64,000 bases of DNA from Heloderma charlesbogerti. Taxonomy: Eukaryota; Chordata; Lepidosauria; Squamata; Helodermatidae. The stretch lies in the NCBI GenBank assembly GCA_026122225.1, contig JANEZZ010002662.1, forward strand, positions 124,001 through 188,000. The letters run 5' to 3'. The position numbers and the translations under genes were made by a program. Shown piece after piece: positions 32,802 through 44,920 of the stretch. The notes beneath the pieces are model-generated. The model worked only from the letters and a program-made list of their open reading frames with translations, had not been told where the DNA came from and did not search any database. The number at the start of each line of letters is the position of its first letter. The first letter of the stretch is position 1.

Positions 32802-34292
32802 TGTGAATGTGCAACAAAGCAAAAATGACAGATGTGTTCATCCCTACCAGAAATTTAGAACAGAAGTAATACGGAATCTAACATATGCCCATTTTTAGCC
32901 CAATTGTTCCAATCTCATTCTTCCAGAAGTCCTGGTATAATAGGGTTATAATTTTCTTATATAAGTTTAAGTTCATAGTAACAGACTTTAAATGCTCCAC
33001 TTCTCTGTGTACATACAGTTGCTGTCATTCACAGCATCCATTATTAATTATGCACAAAATGGTATGACAAACCTAAAGTTATCCATGGCCCAGGTTGTTT
33101 CTTATAGTTCAAGAACTGCATTTCTATATCGCTAGAACTACTTAGAAAACAAATAAATGCCCAGGTATCAAACTGATGATGAAGTGCACCTCAGAATGAA
33201 TGCATTATGCATTATTCGACTGCCAACTTAGCTAGCTGTTGTGCAGGAGACTACCATCAAGCAAGTGTTGTTTCTTTCTTCCCTCAGGTAAGTTTTTAAA
33301 GGGTTTTCTCCAATGGTTTTTGGTTCATATGCTCTTGTAAATATTTCATTAGAATATAGCATATGAAATCCATTTTTGTCATACACTTTAAAATATGATA
33401 ATGACCAATGCATCGTGAAGAAATGTAATAAATAAATAAATAAATAAGTAGGTAGGTAGGTAGGAAAGGGGTTTCCATATATTTTCTCTTGCATCTACAA
33501 TGCAATGTGTATCTTAAACACTGGGCCGCATTGTCTAGGATCTGAATGGTGTTCAAAACTATATCTTGCTTAACTCTGCCTGGTTGTTGGCAACTTCCTT
33601 GTTCAACAGCAGATCATTATGGCATGACTATTGTTGGATTCAGACAATCAAATTTCCTCTTATGTGCACTGGTGTCTCTCATGGAATAGGTTATTGGACG
33701 ATTTCAGCATTCATTTGCAAGCTAGATCTCTGCAGATTGTCTGATGAGTTATTAATTTCAGGCTTCACCCTTAAAGCCATCCAGGAGTTCTGAGTTGCTG
33801 GAAGCGAAATGTGGGCCAAGCCAGCATGACAACCAAGACAGCAAGAGCACTGGTGGACATGTCAGGTGGTTATCCCTCCCCTTGCTGACTTCTTAGCACT
33901 ATGCAGAATGCAGGAACCCATCACTGAAGCAGGGATGGAGTTTGGCAAAACATTTACAAGTGACAGGTTTGTCACTTGCTCATTTTACCTGTCAGCATAT
34001 GATAAATGCAACACATCAAGCATGATCTGAAGAAGAGTATGCCTAGTTCCATGTGTCTGGTAAGCTTCCATCTCCCCCGACCCCATGCTTAGAAGAAGTC
34101 CTTTTCAACCTTCATTTGACTGCAACCTTAAAACACACACACACACACATGGAGCTTCAACAGAAGTGTAAAATGGAGGACAGGAGTTGTTAGATGTGAT
34201 AAAGATGTCCATCTATATGCAATTCACTATCCATATCCCTAACGGGATTCATTTGATGGTGGTCATTGCATGCTGACCTCTGGGCATATGAT
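32802..34292. other. Unassigned sequence with short microsatellites
   Basis: No gene. Holds an AATA/GTAG microsatellite at 33427-33464 and an (AC)n run at 34132-34150. Confidence 0.5.
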
Positions 34293-34751
34293 TTGTTCAG
34301 TCATTCAGTCATGTCCGACTCTTCGTGACCCCATGGACCGTAGCACGCCAGGCCTTCCTATCCTGTGCTTTCTCCCAGAGTGTGCTCAAGTCCATATTCA
34401 TTGCATCAGTGATGCTATCTAGCCATCTCATCCTCTGCCGTCCCCTTCTCCTTTTGCCTTCAGTCTTTCCCAGAATCAGGGTCTTTTCCAGAGAGTTTTC
34501 TCTTCTCATTAGGTGGCCAAAATATTTCAGCTTCAGCTTCAGTATCTGTCCTTCCAATGAGCACTCAGGGTTGATTTCCTTTAGGATTGACTGATTTGAC
34601 CTCCTTGCAGCCCAGGGGACTCATAAGAGTCTTCTCCAGCACCACAGTTCAAAAGCATCAATTCTTCGGCGCTCAGCCTTCCTTATAGTCCAGCTCTCAC
34701 AGCCATACGTTACTACTGAGAAAACCATAGCTTTGATTAGATGGACCTTTG
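34293..34751 (-). mobile_element. BovB LINE 3' fragment, copy 4
   Basis: Minus strand; encodes ECSLEGQILKLKLKYFGHLM (frame start) and then GKRRRGRQRMRWLD, matching the C-terminal region of copy 1. It is 5'-truncated at GATTAGATGGACCTTTG and has no clear TSD. Confidence 0.85.
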
Positions 34752-35659
34752 CATCCACAAAGCCATTTTGCTTTATATGACCAGCCAGGATAAGGTTTCA
34801 CTCAGCCCACAGTGGCAGAAAGGCATATATGCATTGCCGCAAGCAGTGTTTCATTTAACTTCACACTCTCATGTTCATATGTGCATGCACACACAAACAC
34901 ATACACAAAATGTAGGGCCATCTACTAATCCATTGACCTTAAAAAGGAGAACAGTCTCTGGCCTTTACTTTTCCACTTTCAGCTTTACAGCAAATAATAT
35001 CACATCAACCATGTGTGATTGGTTTCAATTTGGTTTTCACTTTTCAGTTATTGAATGTTGCATCACTCTAATCATTTGAATTGCCTGAATAAATCCGGTG
35101 AGAACTATGCTGTCCAGTCACAGTCAATACAAGTCAAGACAGAAATCATGTCAAGTTTCCTCCTCAAATACATTAAAGCAATCCAGATTTGACATCATAA
35201 TCCAGTTTAACATATTACCATGTTTTATGGGTGTGTGAGTGTGTGTTAGTTTTCCTTCTGCAGTCAATGCCAAGAACACAAATGCCTTGAATAGATGCAT
35301 ATTGGTTTGCATTATGTTTAGTCCAGGGTTTAAACTGTAAAGTGGAAGGTTTTGTCCATGGCTGTAAGAAGGAACAGATTAGAGGCAGAGCTACAATAGA
35401 CATATCACACAGAACTATGCCATCCAATTGGCCAACTTGTAGTATCCTTCTAAAAATAAATCCATTGTTATGCCTATTCAGTACATAGTGGCATTTCAGA
35501 ACATGGAATATCTTTGTTATGTAAATTTACATAGTGAACTTATGAATAGTGCAGCAGCAATCACAGTTCAGAATCAAGGCGGGTCTCCTTTCTACTCCTT
35601 TGTTATGTTTATGACTTTCAGGATGAGGTTTGTCTTTGTACTATTTGGTCTTGACTTGG
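34752..35659. other. Unassigned sequence
   Basis: No gene or recognised repeat; short CA/CACA stretches only. Confidence 0.45.
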
Positions 35660-35755
35660 AATGGGTGGATTCCCTACTTGCTGGTCAGGGTGGGAATCCA
35701 CCTGCCGGGGGAGGCAATCCGTTCCTCCCGCAGAATCTTCAGGAGTAGGGATGTA
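35660..35755 (-). mobile_element. Fragment of TAGGGATG-family element (52 kb subtype)
   Basis: GGATTCCCTACTTGC, GGTGGGAATCCACC and GGGGGAGGCAATCCGTTCC match the reverse complement of the right arm of copy L (52540-52600). It lacks an end, and copy F starts directly after it. Confidence 0.45.
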
Positions 35756-36850
35756 CAAAAACACTACCTGGCTCCAGTGAGGGGCATCCGTGGTGGTGGG
35801 GAGGTGCTCCATCCCTCCCCCCAGAATCCTTGATGGGGAGGAGGCGACCCATTCCTCCTCCTGGAAACCTGCCCAGCCAGCTCTGCTCCATGGCAGAGTC
35901 CACAGCACGACAGTCCACAGAGCCGCCGGCTGGGGTGATCTGCAGCAGGGCCTCCAGCCGCTGCCAGGCTGCTACAGATGGAAATGGATTCCTGTGTAGT
36001 GGCTGCCATTTGCATCCCTACGCTAGCCCGCGATAGGCTACATATATATTTGCGTAGCCTATCACGGCTAAAGCAGGGATGCAAATGGTGTCCTCTATGC
36101 CATTTGCATCCCCGCTTTAGCCGTGATAGGCTACGTAAATATTAGGGATGGAGGTGAATTCCACCACGGATTTCAGTGAGGCCGAATGCACAGGCATTTG
36201 GCCCCCTGAAACCTGTGGCAGAACGGCCTTCCACCCCCCACCACCCCGCGGAAACCCCCCGGAACGAAACTTACCTGGGATGGCGGCGGCGGCAGCTGGT
36301 CTTTTGGCTGGCTGCTGCAGCCGCAAATGGCAGCTGCCGTAGCGGCCACCATTTGTGTCCTGCCAGGCTGCCATGATAGGATATGTAAATATTTACATAG
36401 CCTATCATGGCAAAGAGCAGGGACGCAAACGGCAGCCGCTATGCCGTTTGCGCCATTGCTCTTTCTGTGATAGGCTACATAAATACTTACATAGCCTATC
36501 ATGGAAAGAGCAGCAGTGCAAACGGCATAGTGGCCGCCGTTTGTGTCTCTGCTCTTTGCCACAATAGGCTACATAAATACAGAGCCGCCACGGAGCAGAG
36601 CTGGCCAAGGAGGATTCCAGGGGGGGGGACGGAGCGCCTCCCCCCCACCGTGAATCACACCAGCGAAAAGGTAAGTGACTTTCGTACATCCCTAGTAAAT
36701 ATTTTTGTAGCCTATCACGGCTAATGCAGGGACTCAAATGTCATCCCCTATGCCATTTGCATGATCCCTGCTTTAGCCATATTAGGCTATGTAAATATAT
36801 ACATAGCCTATCATGGGCTAGCGCAGGGATGCAAATGGTGGCAGCTACGA
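35756..36850 (-). mobile_element. Foldback hAT-like transposon, copy F (fused to H, interrupted by G)
   Basis: Left end TAGGGATGTACAAAAACACT, S-type arm, then hairpins of GATAGGCTACATATAT and GCAGGGATGCAAATGGTG types. Copy G sits inside one hairpin. At about 36850 the sequence passes into the arm of a second element (H) without a terminus, so F has no right end. Confidence 0.65.
36143..36694 (+). mobile_element. Foldback hAT-like transposon, copy G, nested in copy F
   Basis: Ends TAGGGATGG and TACATCCCTA with a perfect TSD, GTAAATAT (36135-36142 and 36695-36702). The target is the very centre of a family hairpin of F (CTACGTAAATATTT). Donor consensus facing out: CCAG|GTAAGT on the minus strand near 36268-36275 and AAAG|GTAAGT near 36669-36676. 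Hairpins show matched CpG loss. Confidence 0.9.
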
Positions 36851-37713
36851 GGTAGCGAAATGGCCTCCTGCCCCCACCCCTCCACGGAATCCCAGGATGG
36901 AACTTACCTGGGGCAGCGCTGCAGCGGATTTGGCAGTGGCAGGGGCAGCAGCAGATGCGGCGGTGGCGGCAGGTGCGGCAGCAGCAGGTGCGGCAGGGCG
37001 GCAGCGGATTCAGCGGCAGGTGGGTGGTGGGTGAGGTAGGGTGGCGGCGGCAGCGGGTGTGGCGGTGGCAGGTGCTGCAGCGGTAGGTGTGGTGGGGCAG
37101 CGGCAGATTCGGTGGTAGGTGCAGCGGTGGGGGCGGCGGCAGCGGGGGCGGCGGCAGCAGGGCGGTGGTGGCGGCAGGTCCGGCGGGTGCAGCAGCGGAT
37201 GTGGCGGGGTGGCGGCAGTGGGGCTGGTGGCAGCGGCGGTGGCTGGTCTCCTGGCCGGGTGCGGCCAGGCGCAGCATACGCAAATCGCATTCGCTATTTT
37301 TTGCCGTTCTAGCCTACGTAAATATTTACGTAGGCTATAACAGTGAAAAATAGCTTATGCAAATGGCGGCCGCCATAGTCGCCATTTGCGTACGCTTTTT
37401 TTTTTACTTTGCCGTGATAGGCTACGTAAATATTTACGTAGCCTATCACGGTTAAGTACAGGGATGCAAACGGAGGCGACTATGGCTGCCACCATTTGTG
37501 TCCCTGCTGCCCAGCGGCTGGATGTCTGGCTGTGGGCAGAGCTGGCCAGTGGCTCTGTGGAACCCCCATGGAGCGGAGCCAGCTGGGCAGGACTCTGGGG
37601 GAAGGGACGGAGCACCTCCCCCCATCAAGGATTCCGGGGGGAGGGACGGAGCGCCTCCCCCCCCCACCATGAAGCAGATCCACGAAACAGTAAGTGACTT
37701 TCGTACATCCCTA
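36851..37713 (+). mobile_element. Foldback hAT-like transposon, copy H (left end missing)
   Basis: Starts inside a T arm (GGAACTTACCTGGGGCAGCG), then an expanded GGC/GCAG block, a GCCTACGTAAATATTTACGT hairpin variant, a GATAGGCTACGTAAATATTT hairpin, S arm, CACGAAACAG|TAAGTGAC and TACATCCCTA. The flank GTGTCCTG has no partner on the left of F, which fits a fusion of two copies with loss of the DNA between. Confidence 0.7.
36908..37255. repeat. GGC/GCAG-rich minisatellite-like expansion inside copy H
   Basis: About 350 bp of irregular GCAGCGG, GGCGGCAG, GGTGCGGCAG and GTGGCGG units where other copies have under 100 bp. Confidence 0.7.
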
Positions 37714-37800
37714 GTGTCCTGTCTTCTCATGATGTGGCCAAAGTACTCCCGTTTTGCCTTTAATATCATTCCCTCAAGTGAGCAGTCTGATACAAGCCAT
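37714..37800 (-). mobile_element. RTE-clade LINE fragment (same family as 59660-59997)
   Basis: GTGTCCTGTCTTCTCATGAT, then GTGGCCAAAGTACTCC and CCTCAAGTGAGCAGTCTG match 59870-59940 almost base for base. The minus strand encodes KAK-x-EYFGHIMRRQDT. Confidence 0.75.
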
Positions 37801-39408
37801 ATAAAAATATTTTCTTGATTCCAAAAAATGTCCTTAAATTTAAATTAATTTTAAAAATATATGTTCATGTATTATGTAATTGCTGTCTTAAACATACTGC
37901 CATGGGTACAACCATTCTTGGAAACATTTAAAAAATGGGTCTACTACCTGCATGTCAGTCATGAATATGCAAAAATGTAGGAGTGGTTTAGGAAACCCGT
38001 GACTTCCTGGCAAAGATATTGATCCAGTCCTTCTTACAATTTTATTCATGAGATGTCTTTGCTTGCAGGCCTTTCACCTGAGTAAAATTGTAGAAGAGAA
38101 AGCTGGAAAATGTCCCTGTAAGCACTCAATGGATCACATAAGGAGATAGTTGATAGCTTGAAGAGATCACACTTAAAAGAAAAAAGAAAAGAAAAAAAGC
38201 CTACATCAGGGCCCATTTTTTGGTACAGTGAATATAAATTTTTAGCCTGGGTTTGCCCATGACACTGAGGTTACAATCCTGTCGCTTGGGCAGAGCTGGA
38301 AATTGCCTTGTTATCTTGAATTACTACCCATGGCTACTTCAGTTCTATAAGTGTGGATAATACAGACATGTTCTATACTTGAGCAATGACACTGTTTATC
38401 AAACAAAAGGCTGTGCTTTATGAGAATCTCTGAACTACTGCACTTGTAAATATCCCTACAGATTGCCAGTTAAAGCATGCAGAATGCCATTTCTATTACT
38501 TTCACAGGACTGGGATACCATTCTCAGTGACTTTAGAAAAAAAATGAAATAGTTCAGATAACACAGGCAGATAATATAAGTAGTTAAAATCAGTCCTGTG
38601 GGCCTTTGAGGAGAAGTGAAATTGAAAGGGAATTTTAACTTGATAGGATCTGAAGCATTCAGGGCTTAAAATCCAACAATTCAGGGAAAGTGTTCAGCGG
38701 TTTAAGAGACTTAGCACTCAGTGCAAAGCCCAAATTCATGTTTCTCAAGAACAAGCAAAGACTGGAACTAGTAATATACCCAGTATGGAGCCTGACAAAT
38801 ACAGTTGCTGATCCCCTCTTATTAAGAACTATGGTACTATTTAACGCACTAGGATTTAAATTAAAATAGAATCTGCAAAAGGGATTACTGTCCCACTGTT
38901 CCTGCCACAGGTTCTTAATGGCAGTTCCAGCTAGCCTTCCAATTTTAGTTCAGAATAAAGGACCCAAAGAGCAACTTGATGGATATTACAGTTCGTTCAA
39001 CTGCAGCCTCATCTTTTTCATTTTGAGCCATTTCAATATAAGAACAGATGAAACATTATGGTCCACAATATTAATGCAGCTTTGAATCCATGCTTCCAAA
39101 TTGCCCTTTTGTTGGCAAGGTATGTGAAAGCAATGCTATTACTTTCTAGTATATATTTATGCATGTCCCAGTAGAAGCAATAAGTGATAGATTTACATAA
39201 ATCTACCAGAGATATACAAATGTTTCTGTCTTAAAGAAATTAAAATCACACAATAGTTGTATGATCCAAACATTTGCAATGAAGGTCAACTAGGCTATAA
39301 GATTATGATCAATTGAAAACCGGTGATGTTTTGTACGTTTTTCTATTGGGTATCTTTGGATAAGTCAAGAGGAAAACACCATGGTTTTAATTTCATTTCC
39401 TATTTGAC

Positions 39409-39411
<3 letters not shown>
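37801..39411. other. Unassigned sequence
   Basis: AT-rich; no gene or recognised repeat. Confidence 0.5.

Positions 39412-39461
<50 letters not shown>
39412..39461. repeat. (TA)n microsatellite
   Basis: About 25 uninterrupted TA units. The open frame across it is low complexity. Confidence 0.95.
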
Positions 39462-39464
<3 letters not shown>

Positions 39465-40968
39465 GATATGTAAGAATGCATAATGCACTGTTGTTCCATA
39501 AAATGATTGATCAAATTATACTCAGCCTTATTTACTGTATCCATACAAAATGAATGCTACTTCTATAGAGTTTATGTATTTAAAAATATTTTAATATATT
39601 GGTTATGTTACAGTGATTTTAATATGTTATTGTTAAGTCATCCTAATAATGTATTTGAAAGGCAAGGTATAAATCTACATAACAATAACAACAACATAGG
39701 AATTTGTAGTGCTTGTTTAAGGAAAAAATAGTATTTAATAAATGGTTCAATAAAATGCTACACATACTTCCTTGGGAATAACCCCACTGAGCATAGTGGG
39801 ACTGAAAACGCCCCCCGTCCCAGTGAAATCATTATGCAGAGTTCCATGATTCTTTCTCAATTTTTTTTTTAGTCCAAACCCCTTGAGCAGGCTGCAAGTC
39901 TCAATGGAAGAAGGCAACGTGAACAACAAAATAGGCATGGACAAAATTTTTCCTTTATGGCTCTTAGTTACCCACTTTCATTGGCTTGTGACTTGGCTCA
40001 GGCATGGCAGTCATTAGATGGAGGTCATTTGGTGACAGCTCTGCCAGAACCTCTGATGCTGCTCTCACTGGAATTAGGGTTGCCATAGTGCCCAGATTGG
40101 TGAATATCCCTGAGGTTCTAGATGGGCCATCCAGTGTCCATGTTGTGTTGCACCCTCTGGAGGAGCTATCTTCAGAGGATGACTTGGAGCTCCCTCCCCC
40201 AAGCCAAATATCACAGAAGAGTGTTTGTGTCTGAAGGTGGATCGGGGGATCTGGGGCCCAGAGGAGACAGCCATAAATACTAACCCTCAAGACATACTTG
40301 GCTCCCTCTCAAATTCAGAGGCCAACACCAAGCTCTCACCTAGCCCCAGGGAGAGCAGGCATCTAAAGGTCAAGTCTCAGCCAGCTTTGAGATGCAGCAG
40401 TGTCTGCCTAAGGAATAGCGATGCTTTGTGAGTACAGGTGTACTTATGAACAAGGCCCTGAGTAGACTTTTCCTCCAGTGGCACTAATGGCCTGCAGTGG
40501 TGGTGTAGGTGCGTGTGTCCGCGGGGAGGGGCTCTGAAGACTCAGGCTTAAAAGCCTTCAGTTCCAGATACTAGATGCTAGAATGATGTCTTCAGCTTCC
40601 CATTGGATTGCCCTGTGCTTGACTTGTGTTGCAAACTGACCTTTCTCTTGGACTTGACCCTGTCTGGAGCCATGGAGTTCTGTCACAGCACCCCTGTAAT
40701 CAAGACACATGTGGGGCATTAGCTGGTTTGGATTCCTAGGCTCCATTTTTTTAAAAAAGTGCATCTCTAGCCATTATAGTTCACAACACCTACAGGAAAT
40801 ATTGTGGGCAGTTTTTGGTAAAAAGCAAGTCTGCTGCTACCTACTAGTGTTCCAGAAAATGAGGGAAGCTACTATTAATTGACATACAGGTAGATTGCCT
40901 GTACTTACCAGAAGAAAGATTCCCTTTTATCAGTTTCTGTTTTGTCTAAGTGGACAGAATCTTATATG
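39462..40968. other. Unassigned; 39960-40800 more GC-rich and possibly an old retroelement
   Basis: The segment 39960-40760 is richer in G and C. One frame holds an acidic LSSEDDLELPPPSQ stretch, and near 40548 there is a TTAAAAG box. That style fits an LTR retrotransposon end, but I see no paired LTR, protease or RT. Left unassigned. Confidence 0.3.
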
Positions 40969-41815
40969 TAGGGATAGCGGAGAATTTCTCCCTGAAACTT
41001 CTGGGGGCCGAGCACGAACGTATTCGGCCCCCTGAACAAGTTTTGGGGAGAAATTCTCCGCACCCCCCCTGCCCCCCCCGGGACGGGACTTATCTTTGCT
41101 GAATGTTCCTCCCGGCGGCGGGTCCAGCCGGCGGTTCGGCGGGTGTTCGTGCGGGCCGGGAGCGGCAGCTGGTCTTTCGACCGGCTGCCAGCGCCGCCAT
41201 TCCAATGAAAGAAAAAAAAAACGCCCCCGTGATAGGCTACGTGACGATTAACGTAGTCTATCATGGCTAGATTTGCAAAGTCAGCCGTGATAGGCTACGT
41301 AAATCGTCACGTAGCCTATCACGGGTGACTTTAAAAAAAAAAAAAAAGCACATACGGATAATGGCGGCCCCCATAGGGAGCCGCCATTCCCGTTCCTTAT
41401 TTGGTCGCTGTAGTAAAAGATTTACGTAGACTACAGCGACCAAATAAGGAACGCAAATGGCGGCTCCCTATGGGGGCTGCCATTTGCATACGCGCTTTTT
41501 TTTTTTTTTTAAAGTCACCCGTGATAGGCTACGTGACGATTAACGTAGCCTATCATGGCTGACTTTGCAGATCTAGCCGTGATAGGCTACGTTAATCGTC
41601 ACGTAGCCTATCATGGGGGTGTTTTTTTTTTAAAAAAAACCTTTTGAGTTCACGGCCGGGCGAGGCGAGGCGCCTCCCCCCCGGCCTGAATTTCGGCCGG
41701 GCGAGGCAGGAAGCCTCCCCCCCCCAGCCTGAACTTTGCGGGGGGAGCAGCGAAGCACCTCCCGCCCACCGCGAACAAGATTCGAGGACAGGTAAAGGAC
41801 TTTCGTCAACCCCTA
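40969..41815 (+). mobile_element. Foldback hAT-like transposon, copy I
   Basis: Ends TAGGGATAG and AACCCCTA; no clean TSD (CTTATATG against TGGTATGA). T arm left, S arm right. One of the two GTAGTCTACGTAAA hairpins is gone: 41410-41425 jumps from GCTGTAGT to AAAAGATTTACG, shortening the centre. Donor motifs are mutated (AAGATAAGT left, CAGGTAAAG right). Probably older than B or J. Confidence 0.85.
41094..41200 (-). other. First-exon-like open frame (copy I)
   Basis: Minus-strand ATG at 41200; 35 codons plus 2 bases with no stop. It starts MAALAAGRKTSC and ends GPAAGRNIQQ, the same length and phase as copies B and J. The donor has GTAAGT changed to ATAAGT, so splicing here is unlikely. Confidence 0.4.
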
Positions 41816-44800
41816 TGGTATGAAATCAAGATTCAACAACTAACTGTTTAATAAAAGGTGCATATAAAGGGCTTGGACTTTATGTCTGATGTATATAAGG
41901 CATTTTATTTTATTCTGCTGCTCCAGAAGCTGGAGCTGGTGCAGAATGCAGCAGCTTCACTGTTATTGGGAGCTGACTGTTTTCAGCATGGAACTCCTTT
42001 GCTGAGGGAACTGCACTGGCTGCCCCTTCACTGCCGGGCCAGTTTTAAGGTTTTAGTACTAGTGTACAAAGGCCTAAACAACTTGGGACCAGGATACCTG
42101 AGAGAGCACCTTCTTCCTTACCAACTTGCCTGGTCACTGAGGTTATTAGAGGGCATGATCCTGATGGTTCCATGTTGACCTACGGCCCAATTGGATTCCA
42201 CCAGGAGGAGAGCCTTCTGCGTGGTGGCCCCCTTCCTTTGGAACTCCCTGCCCTTGGAGGTCAGGCAGGCACCAACATTGTGTTGCTTCGAGCGCCTCCT
42301 AAAAACAGTTATGTTCCAGAAAGTATTCCTTAAATGAACAGCCACAGGTTTGATTGGTGTTCTGTTTTTAATCATTTTAATACTCTGTTTTAATCTTTTG
42401 TCTTTTTTACAGTTGTACTTCTTGTGGTCACTGCTCCAGAATCTGTTTGGCTGGGGTTGTTCAGTCGTTCAGTCATGTCCGACTCTTCGTGACCCCATGG
42501 ACCATAGCACGCCAGGCCTTCCTGTCCAGCACTCTCTCCCGGAGTGTGCTCAAGTCCATATTCATTGCATCAGTGATGCTATCTAGCCATCTCATCCTCT
42601 GCCATCCCCTTCTCCTTTTGCCCTCAGTCTTTTCCAGCATCAGGGTCTTTTCCAGAGAGTTTTCTCTTCGCATTAGGTGGCCAAAATATTGGAGCTTCAC
42701 CTTCATTATCTGTCCTTCCAATGAGCACTCAGGGTTGATTTCCTTTAGGATTGACTGATTGGACCTCCTTGCAATCCAGGGAACTCGTAAGAGTCTTCTC
42801 CAGCACCACAGTTCGAAAGCATGAATTCTTCGGTGCTCAGCCTTCCTTACAGTCCAGCTCTCACAGCCATACATTACTACTGGGAAAACCATAGCTTTGA
42901 TTAGATGGACCTTTGTCGGAAAGGTGATGTCTCTGCCTCTTACTATGCTGTTTAGGTTTGCCATAGCTTTCCTCCCAAGGAGCAAGCGTCTTTTAATTTC
43001 ATGGCTACAGTCACCATCTGCGGTGATCTTGGAGCCCCAGAAACTAAAATCTCACAGCTTCCACTTCTTCCCCTTGTATATGCCAGGAAGTGATGGGGCC
43101 AGATGCCATGATCTTCATTTTTTAATGTTGAGTTTCAAACCAGCTTTTGCACTCTCCTCTTTCACCCTCAACAAGAGGCTTTTTAGATCCTCTTCACTTT
43201 CTGCCATTAGGGTGGTATCATCTGCGTATCTGAGGTTGTTGATAATTCTCGCGGCAATCTTAATTCTGACCTGTGATTCATCCAACCCGGCGTTTCTCAT
43301 GATGTACTTTGCATATAAGTTAAAGAAGCAGGGCGACAATATGCAGCGTTGTCATCCTCCTTTCCCAATTTTGAACCAATCGGTTGTTCCATGTCTGGTT
43401 TTTACTGTTGCTTCTTGACCCTCGTACAGGTTTCTCAGGAGACAGGTAAGGTGGTCTGGTACCCACATCTCTTTAAGAATTTATCACAGTTTGTTGTGAT
43501 CCACACAATCAAAGGCTTTAGCGTAGTCAATGAAGCAGAAATAGACGTTTTTCTGGAATTCTCTCACTTTCTCCATGATCCAGCGAAAGTTGGAGATTTG
43601 ATCTCTAGTTCCTCTGCCTCTTCGAAACCCAGCTTGTACTTCCGGTAGTTCTCGGTTCGCATACTGCTGAAGCGTAGCTTGTAGGATTTTGAGCAAAACC
43701 TTGCTGGCATGCAAAATGAGCGCAATTGTGCGGTAGTTTGAACACTCTTTGGCGTTGCCCTTCTTTGGAACTGGAATGTAAACTGACATTTTCCAGTCTC
43801 GTGGCCACTGTTGAGTGTTCCAAATGTGTTGGCATATTGAGTGCAGCACTTTAACAGCATCATCTTTTAGGATCTTAAATAGCTCAGCTGGAATACTCTC
43901 ATCTCCGCTAGCTTTGTTGTCAGTAATGCTTCCTAAGGCCCACTTGACTTCACTCTCTAGGATGTCCGGCTCAAGTTCAGTGACCGCACTATTATGGCTA
44001 TCAGGGACAGTAAGATCTTTCCTGTATAGTTCTTCTGTGTATTCTTGCCACCTCTTCTTAATCTCATCTGCTTCTGTGAGGTCCCTGCCTTTATTGTCCT
44101 TTATCATGTCCGTCTTTGCACAAAACGTTCCCTTGAGATCTCCGATTTTCTTGAAGCGATCTCTAGTCTTTCCCATTATGTTGTTTTCCTCGATTTCTTT
44201 GCATTGTTCATTTAAGAAGGCCTTCTTGTCTCTCCTTGCTATTCTCTGGAACTCTGCATTCAGTTGGGTATATCTTCCCCTTTCTCCCTTGCTTTTCGCT
44301 TCCCTTCTTTCCTCAGCTACTTGTAAAGCCTCATCAGACAGCCACTTTGCTTTCTTGTATTTCTTTTTCTTTGGGATGGATTGAGTTGCTGCCTCCTGAA
44401 CAATGTTATGGACCTCCGTCCATAGTTCCTCAGGCACTCTGTCTATCAGGTCTAATCCCTGAAATCTATTCCTCACCTCCACTGTATATTCATAAGGGAT
44501 ATGATTTAGGTCATACTTGAACCGTTTAGTGGTTTTCCCTACATTCTTCAATTTAAGCCGAAATTTTGCAAGAAGAAGCTCATGATCTGAGCCACAGTCA
44601 GCTCCAGGTCTTGTTTTTACTAACTGTATGGAGCTTCTCCATCTTTGGCTGCAAAGGACATAATCAATCTGATTTCGATATTGACCATCAGGTGATGTCC
44701 ATGTGTAGAGTAGCCTCTTGTGCTGCTGGAAAAGAGTTTTTGCTATGATCAGCATGTTCTCTTGGCAAAACTCTATTAGCCTTTGTCCTGCTTCATTTTG

Positions 44801-44920
44801 TACACCAAGGCCATGCTTGCTGTTATCCCAGTGATTTCTTGACTTCCTACATTAGCGTTCCAATCCCCTAAGATGAAGAGGACATCTCTTTTTGGTGTTA
44901 GTTCTAGAAGGTGTTGTAGG

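Noticed and set aside
39323..39553. 76-codon open frame
   Set aside because: A third of it is Ile-Tyr encoded by the TA microsatellite.
39960..40760. LTR-retrotransposon
   Set aside because: The acidic proline-rich frame and TTAAAAG box are suggestive, but no paired LTR or pol motif is visible.
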